Positions 61,001 through 64,000 of a stretch of DNA of 64,000 nt are shown piece after piece (the stretch's first letter is position 1; each line of letters begins with the position of its first letter). The position numbers and the translations under genes are program-made. The notes beneath the pieces were generated by a model. The model saw only the letters and a program-made list of their open reading frames with translations. It searched no databases and was not told the DNA's origin. The stretch lies in contig CM072151.1 in the NCBI GenBank assembly GCA_036850595.1, positions 19,011,307 through 19,075,306 on the forward strand, read 5' to 3'. This DNA comes from Rhyacichthys aspro (lineage: Eukaryota; Chordata; Actinopteri; Gobiiformes; Rhyacichthyidae).

Positions 61001-62340
61001 CCTGCTGTGGTGTGATCATTCTCATCTATTAAAATCCTTAATTTTAAAGCCTAGAACACGTCTTAAGGTGTCATTTTTTCACTGAAAATTTCTATTATAA
61101 TAAACTGTAGGTGATTAAACTGTCAAACTAAATGTAATGGTAAAAAAATAAGGTAATTGACTTTTAACTTATGGAAGCAGAGCCGGGCTTTGGATGGTTA
61201 ATCCTGCCACACTGTACTCACTGTCTTGATGTCCTGTATTAATGGTAAAAACACTGCACTGCTTAAGACAATATCTTTAAGAAACTGTAACTCATTTTCT
61301 TAATGTCCAGTCTCTAGGCCAGTAGTTTTTCAGTGATATCTATAGAAAAAGGAATACATCAACAGTATGAGGCTAAAATGTACTGTATACTTTGTTAGCT
61401 AATAAAATAGGTCATGACAATACATTTGTACGTTTTGTAAATATTATTCCATTGCTGAGTTGTGTTGTCATGCTGCAATTCCATTTGTGAAGTAGAACTA
61501 CATAAGCCAAAAACTCCACTTGAGACCTGAATTTTTTCTTTCCCGCTTGGCACCTCCACCTGAACAAGTCGTCCATTGATCACACTTGTATGCCATGCAA
61601 ACACAAAAGATGAGGCCACGCTGACTTCATCTTGTGAGCATATCCATGGTAGACTACTACATTGTGCCTTAAACAATGTACTGTATCTCATAATTGAGTC
61701 CAGCACTTTCATCCCTTTTAATTACACGGCCACAAGCGCCAACACCTCGCCTGGGACTGGGGCTTCTCTCTTTACTGTTGTCTTCATGAAGCTTCAAGGC
61801 TTCACGTACCCAATCAAATGATGACACAGGTCATTGTTGCCAGGTTTAATGGCTAGCGTGCCCAAAATGCACCTGTAATTAATTCAGAGCTTAAATCCTA
61901 AACTACACAGGACAGACCTGGAGGTGTAGTGTAGTGAACAACAAATCCCTGGCTTTAAATGTTTCCCTTCAAGGAGACATGCTCTGAACCTTGTCTTCTT
62001 TGTAGTTCACCTTAGAAAGTGTTTAATGCACAGTAGCCAAGTGTGGAAGCTTTCCTTTCAATGGAGAGCAATATTATAATGTTTATATTTTGTGCTCATG
62101 TTGTACTAAACACTACTGCTGCCATGTCATGCCTTTAATACTAGTTACTCTCACATCATGTGTCTGGTGAGGTGTATCATACAAAGAGAGATCACTTTTA
62201 TTCAGTATAATATTTCAGCTTTGTTAAAATTATTCTGGTAGACATTGGACTTGCAATGCAATGCTTTTCACACAAACAAATGTTCAACCACTTGAACAGG
62301 AGATATTTATGTAGTAATTACCTTATTTATCAGATTTAAA
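58011..62340. other. Gene-poor AT-rich sequence
   Basis: No gene, clear repeat or paired splice sites found. Several ORFs of 60-105 codons are scattered on both strands with AT-rich, non-coding-like composition. A short A-run lies near 60248. Confidence 0.45.
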
Positions 62341-62600
62341 TGTGGGGGTTGTCCAATAACCAGAGGGTTGGCCGTTCATCCTGTTGTTGTGTCCATTGGA
62401 AGACACTTCACCCTCAGCCACCTTGCCTCTGGTGTCTTTGGCACTGGTGAACTCCAGCCACAGTCTGTCTGTGCCGGTCCCAAGCCCTTGTAAAATGGAG
62501 AGGGTTGCGGCAGGAAGGGCATCTGGCGTAAAAACATCGCCAAATCACCTTTGATTACTCCTTTGTTGTGACCCCTAATGGGAAAAGCTAAAAGAGTGTT
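62341..62600 (+). repeat. Teleost interspersed repeat (GGAAGGGCATCTGGCG type)
   Basis: CCGGTCCCAAGCCC, GGTTGCGGCAGGAAGGGCAT, CTGGCGTAAAAAC and GTGACCCCTAATGGGAAAAG appear in this order. They form a well-known 3' repeat module of fish genomes. An upstream part (GGACACTTCACCCTCAGCC-like) also fits. I cannot name the family with confidence. Confidence 0.65.
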
Positions 62601-63700
62601 TTGCAGTAGGTTCAGTCTACTTTGACTGTGACAAGCGTTGCAATCTTTTACCCACTATCCAGTTGTTAATCAAAATCAAAGGCAGTAAGCAAATAGAATG
62701 TCCTTGTTTGTTTTTTTTTTTGGTTTTTTTTAATCTTGTGTTGTATTATGGAGTTTGGATTGTAGCTTATGAAAAAGTATTCGACCCTCATTAGAGTTAT
62801 AATTAAAATATAATTAATTACAGTTTCAGTAGATACTTTATGCATTTATATAAATGTAAGGAGCCATTACTTCCATTTCTCTCTGTCTCTGTTTTAACCA
62901 CTGCCTAAAGCAGACACTTTTTTATTTTTTAACCTATGTTGAGTTTCATTGGGGTTAAAATGCTGTAGCCCTCCAGTAAATCTAGTGGTACAAGGCTGTA
63001 TAACAGGACTTTAATGATGGCACTTTCAAAGTCTTTCGTTATCTTCAAAACAACAAATTGGTGTAATTTCACAAAGGCTGTAATTTTTCATACTTTAAGG
63101 TAAAATATCACAAATATCCTGTTATAGTATTATGACTGAAATTAGGAAGGGAAGGTAATGTTAAAACAATCTTCGTTTATGTCATTGCAAACATTTAGTT
63201 ATCTTTTGTAGAAAACTCAGAGACAAAACACTTATTGTTGTGAAATTCCACAGCAGGTATGAAGATGAAAATCTGTCAAGTATCACTTCCAGCTGTTGTA
63301 ACATCTGTCAGAGCTGTCTACGGTTCTAACCCTGTATTGTCTGATTCCAAAAGGTGCTTATAATACAGGTCTTTGATTGTAGCCACAATACAGATTCCAT
63401 CATGTGTGCAATCTACAGCGCAATCTAAACAGCACTGAGCAGGAAGGTGAAGCTCCAGGGTGAAGAATGTGTTTGTAGTGATTGGCTGTTTTCATAAAGC
63501 CTATGTTATGATTATGATGGGCTTCAATCCAGAAAAATATGCTTATATGACATGACATAAACTTAAATTATTGCAATTGTCGACTGTTAAAGTTTAATGT
63601 CACCCACATAACATTAGCTTATTGCATGTGAATATCTGAAGTCATGTTGAATTTATGGAACCAGAACTAAATTTGGAGGTCAATCTTTGAAACGTAAAGC
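62601..63700. other. Intergenic or intronic AT-rich sequence
   Basis: No gene or clear repeat seen. T-runs and AT-rich stretches dominate. Confidence 0.4.
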
Positions 63701-63714
63701 AAAACAATCGCAAA

Positions 63715-63800
63715 GTTAGCTGTTGCTAGCTACAACTGCTAGTGATGATGTTGTAGAATATGATTGGTTGGAACGTTTGGCTGTACGTCATACAAATACA
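63715..63800. promoter_or_regulatory. Possible promoter-like cluster near right edge
   Basis: An imperfect palindrome around GCTAGC (63719-63741), an ATTGG box at 63763-63767 and a CRE-like TACGTCA at 63784-63790 lie within 75 bp. An acceptor-like TATTTATTGCAG follows at about 63860. The only ATG frame after it (from about 63914) stops after 17 codons, so no coding exon can be claimed. Confidence 0.2.
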
Positions 63801-64000
63801 GACGTTTTATCCCAAGCACATTTGAACAGTTTAGAAATTTAGAATAGTAAATATTTGGTATTTATTGCAGGAAGTTCACCAGTCAAGGCTTTAGCAGTTA
63901 GCTTGTTGGAGCTATGGATTGTCTTTCAGTGAGAAAGACGATTTCCTTTCAAACACATTTGGTTTGAAGAGAAAATCGAAATGTTTATTCATCTGGTACT

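Overview
This is vertebrate nuclear DNA, almost certainly from a ray-finned (teleost) fish. It has two compact multi-exon genes with GT-AG introns, AT-rich intergenic sequence, and short DNA transposons, SINEs and LINE tails of the kinds common in fish. No bacterial or viral genes are visible.

Layout. (1) Positions 1-25,240 hold FARP2 on the minus strand, with its 3' end at the left edge and its 5' UTR exon near 25.15-25.24 kb. I could place 26 coding exons whose splice phases all agree, giving a FERM-FA-DH-PH-PH guanine nucleotide exchange factor of 1,060 residues. Two extra coding possibilities sit inside it: an 84-bp in-frame cassette exon that repeats the sequence motif just before PH2, and a long read-through of exon 12 that would give a FERM-only protein with a new tail of about 306 residues. 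(2) Positions 25,241-27,940 are the intergenic gap, with a hAT-like element and a LINE tail. The FARP2 promoter side carries two inverted CCAAT boxes. The HDLBP side carries CCAAT, GC-box, TATA-like and CRE-like sites. (3) Positions 27,950-39,640 hold HDLBP (vigilin) on the plus strand: two 5' UTR exons, then 26 coding exons giving 1,272 residues with 15 KH repeats. (4) Positions 39,640-64,000 are gene-poor. The only convincing coding sequence is one 24-codon first coding exon at 45,142-45,225 of a gene I do not recognise. The rest holds scattered repeats, three CTCF-like motifs in the same orientation, and blocks of non-repetitive, GC-richer sequence that could be conserved regulatory elements.

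FARP2 and HDLBP lie head to head, as in human 2q37.3, but no septin (SEPT2) exon lies between them here. The two genes have no known joint function: FARP2 is a Rho-family GEF acting in semaphorin signalling, and HDLBP is a multi-KH RNA-binding protein. All exon boundaries were read by eye from reading frame, splice consensus and recalled human protein sequences. UTR ends and transcription starts are estimates.
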